This document shows, one piece after another, positions 63,420 through 64,000 of a DNA stretch of 64,000 nucleotides (the stretch's first letter is position 1; every line of letters begins with the position of its first letter). The stretch spans positions 62,001-126,000 of the forward strand of contig NZ_JAAZQJ010000013.1 of the NCBI RefSeq assembly GCF_012275375.1, read 5' to 3'. A program made the position numbers and the translations under genes. The notes below the pieces were generated by a model. That model made no database searches. It saw nothing but the letters and a program-made list of their open reading frames with translations, and was not told the origin of the DNA. This DNA is from Dyella sp. SG609. Its GTDB lineage: Bacteria; Pseudomonadota; Gammaproteobacteria; Xanthomonadales; Rhodanobacteraceae.

Positions 63420-63710
63420 GACTTGTCCCCTGCTTGCCCGTCTTCCCAACGGGCGGGCACCTGGCGGCGCCAATGTGAAAGCTGCCGTGGCTCGTGAACG
63501 AGCAGCCGCGGTACCGGACCCCCTCCGCCGGACAGCTGTCAGCCTTGCCTGGCGGTCCTGCACCTTCCCCTAAGTGCCTACCCTCCTTGGGCAAGCAACG
63601 CAATATTGTGACCTTGCGCACGAAGTGCTTGTCAAGATGCCGGCCGCGCGCGAAAGTTAAGCGATCCGGCCAGGGGCTCTTTTCGCCGGCACAACCAAGG
63701 GGGAAAACTC

Positions 63711-64000
63711 ATGTCACAACCCTTTCTCGGGCAGGTCATGCCCGTGGCGTTCAATTTCGCGCCCAAGGGATTCGCTTTCTGCAATGGACAGCTGCTGCCG
63801 ATCGCGCAGAACCAGGCATTGTTCTCGCTGCTAGGTACGTACTACGGCGGCAACGGCACCACGAATTTCCAGCTGCCCGATCTGCGCAGCCGCACGCCGG
63901 TAGGCTCCAACAGTGGTGCGGACATCGGCCAGATCGGCGGCGTCGAGAACGTCACGCTGCTGACCGCCAATCTGCCGTCGCATAACCATGGCTTCAATGC
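63711..64000 (+). CDS. Phage-tail-collar / MdpB-type protein (3' end missing)
   Basis: The ATG has GGGGG eight bases upstream, and the frame is open at the window end. The visible 96 residues (SQPFLGQVMPVAFNFAPKGFAFCNGQLLPIAQNQALFSLLGTYYGGNG-type, then LPDLRSRTPVG and NLPSHNHGFNA) are the tail-collar domain of the microcystin-dependent-protein family. In Xanthomonadales such genes often occur in tandem with no phage around, and their cellular role is not settled. It is divergent from the giant autotransporter across 291 bp. No other phage genes are in the window. Confidence 0.9.
   Translation, partial: MSQPFLGQVMPVAFNFAPKGFAFCNGQLLPIAQNQALFSLLGTYYGGNGTTNFQLPDLRSRTPVGSNSGADIGQIGGVENVTLLTANLPSHNHGFN

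Overview
The window looks like a chromosome segment from a plant- or soil-associated member of the Xanthomonadales (Xanthomonadaceae/Rhodanobacteraceae; a Dyella- or Xanthomonas-like genome is my guess, not a determination). The reasons are high GC by eye, three large TonB-dependent receptors each next to carbohydrate-active enzymes, a protein with the Xanthomonadales type IV secretion C-terminal domain (XVIPCD), and several families of GC-rich dispersed palindromes of the kind common in this order. I see no rRNA, tRNA, CRISPR array, transposase or integrase.

Layout, left to right. (1) 1-2564: the 3' part of an alpha-amino acid ester hydrolase (CocE family) facing an rhtA-type exporter. (2) 2859-9306: a beta-glucan/cellooligosaccharide module made of a TonB-dependent receptor, an exported GH3 beta-glucosidase and a LacI-type regulator. 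The same palindromic operator core, TGACAGCGCTGTCA, lies upstream of the receptor and of the GH3 gene. (3) 9438-14379: a LysR regulator, a lipocalin-like secreted protein, a LysM/TPR lipoprotein, and an FHA protein overlapping a membrane Ser/Thr kinase. (4) 14992-17154: a probable antibacterial type IV secretion effector (lytic transglycosylase-like domain, peptidoglycan-binding domain, XVIPCD, Gln-rich tail) directly downstream of its probable periplasmic immunity gene. (5) 17304-24083: an AraC regulator and a Tat-exported alpha/beta hydrolase, then an apparently AT-richer accessory patch with a two-gene unit whose first gene is frameshifted (nucleotidyltransferase-like DUF6932 plus a coiled-coil partner), a YciI protein, a peptidoglycan amidase and two small proteins.

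(6) 24167-32111: a complete D-xylose system, xylA-xylB-xylF-xylG-xylH, divergent from xylR. (7) 32159-41927: a xyloglucan utilisation locus in one operon: TonB-dependent receptor, GH74 endo-xyloglucanase, GH35 beta-galactosidase, GH31 alpha-xylosidase. Regions 2, 6 and 7 fit one pathway: GH74 cuts xyloglucan, GH35 and GH31 strip galactose and xylose, XylFGH/XylAB take up and metabolise the xylose, and GH3 can hydrolyse the glucose backbone.

(8) 42749-57165: a second, less conventional carbohydrate locus. It holds a CitE-like lyase overlapping a fused mutarotase-like propeller/sodium symporter, a LysR regulator, and an operon of TonB-dependent receptor, class-C beta-lactamase-like hydrolase, frameshifted ribokinase, a fusion of a sugar-hydrolase-like barrel with a formylglycine-generating-enzyme-like domain, GH127, and a CoA-transferase. 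Its substrate is unknown. (9) 57543-64000: a giant autotransporter with about twelve putative-Ig (He_PIG-type) repeats, divergent from a phage-tail-collar (MdpB-type) gene cut by the window end.

The main gene-free stretches (14380-14991, 41928-42748, 57166-57542) are filled with dispersed palindromes and one 106-bp tandem repeat.
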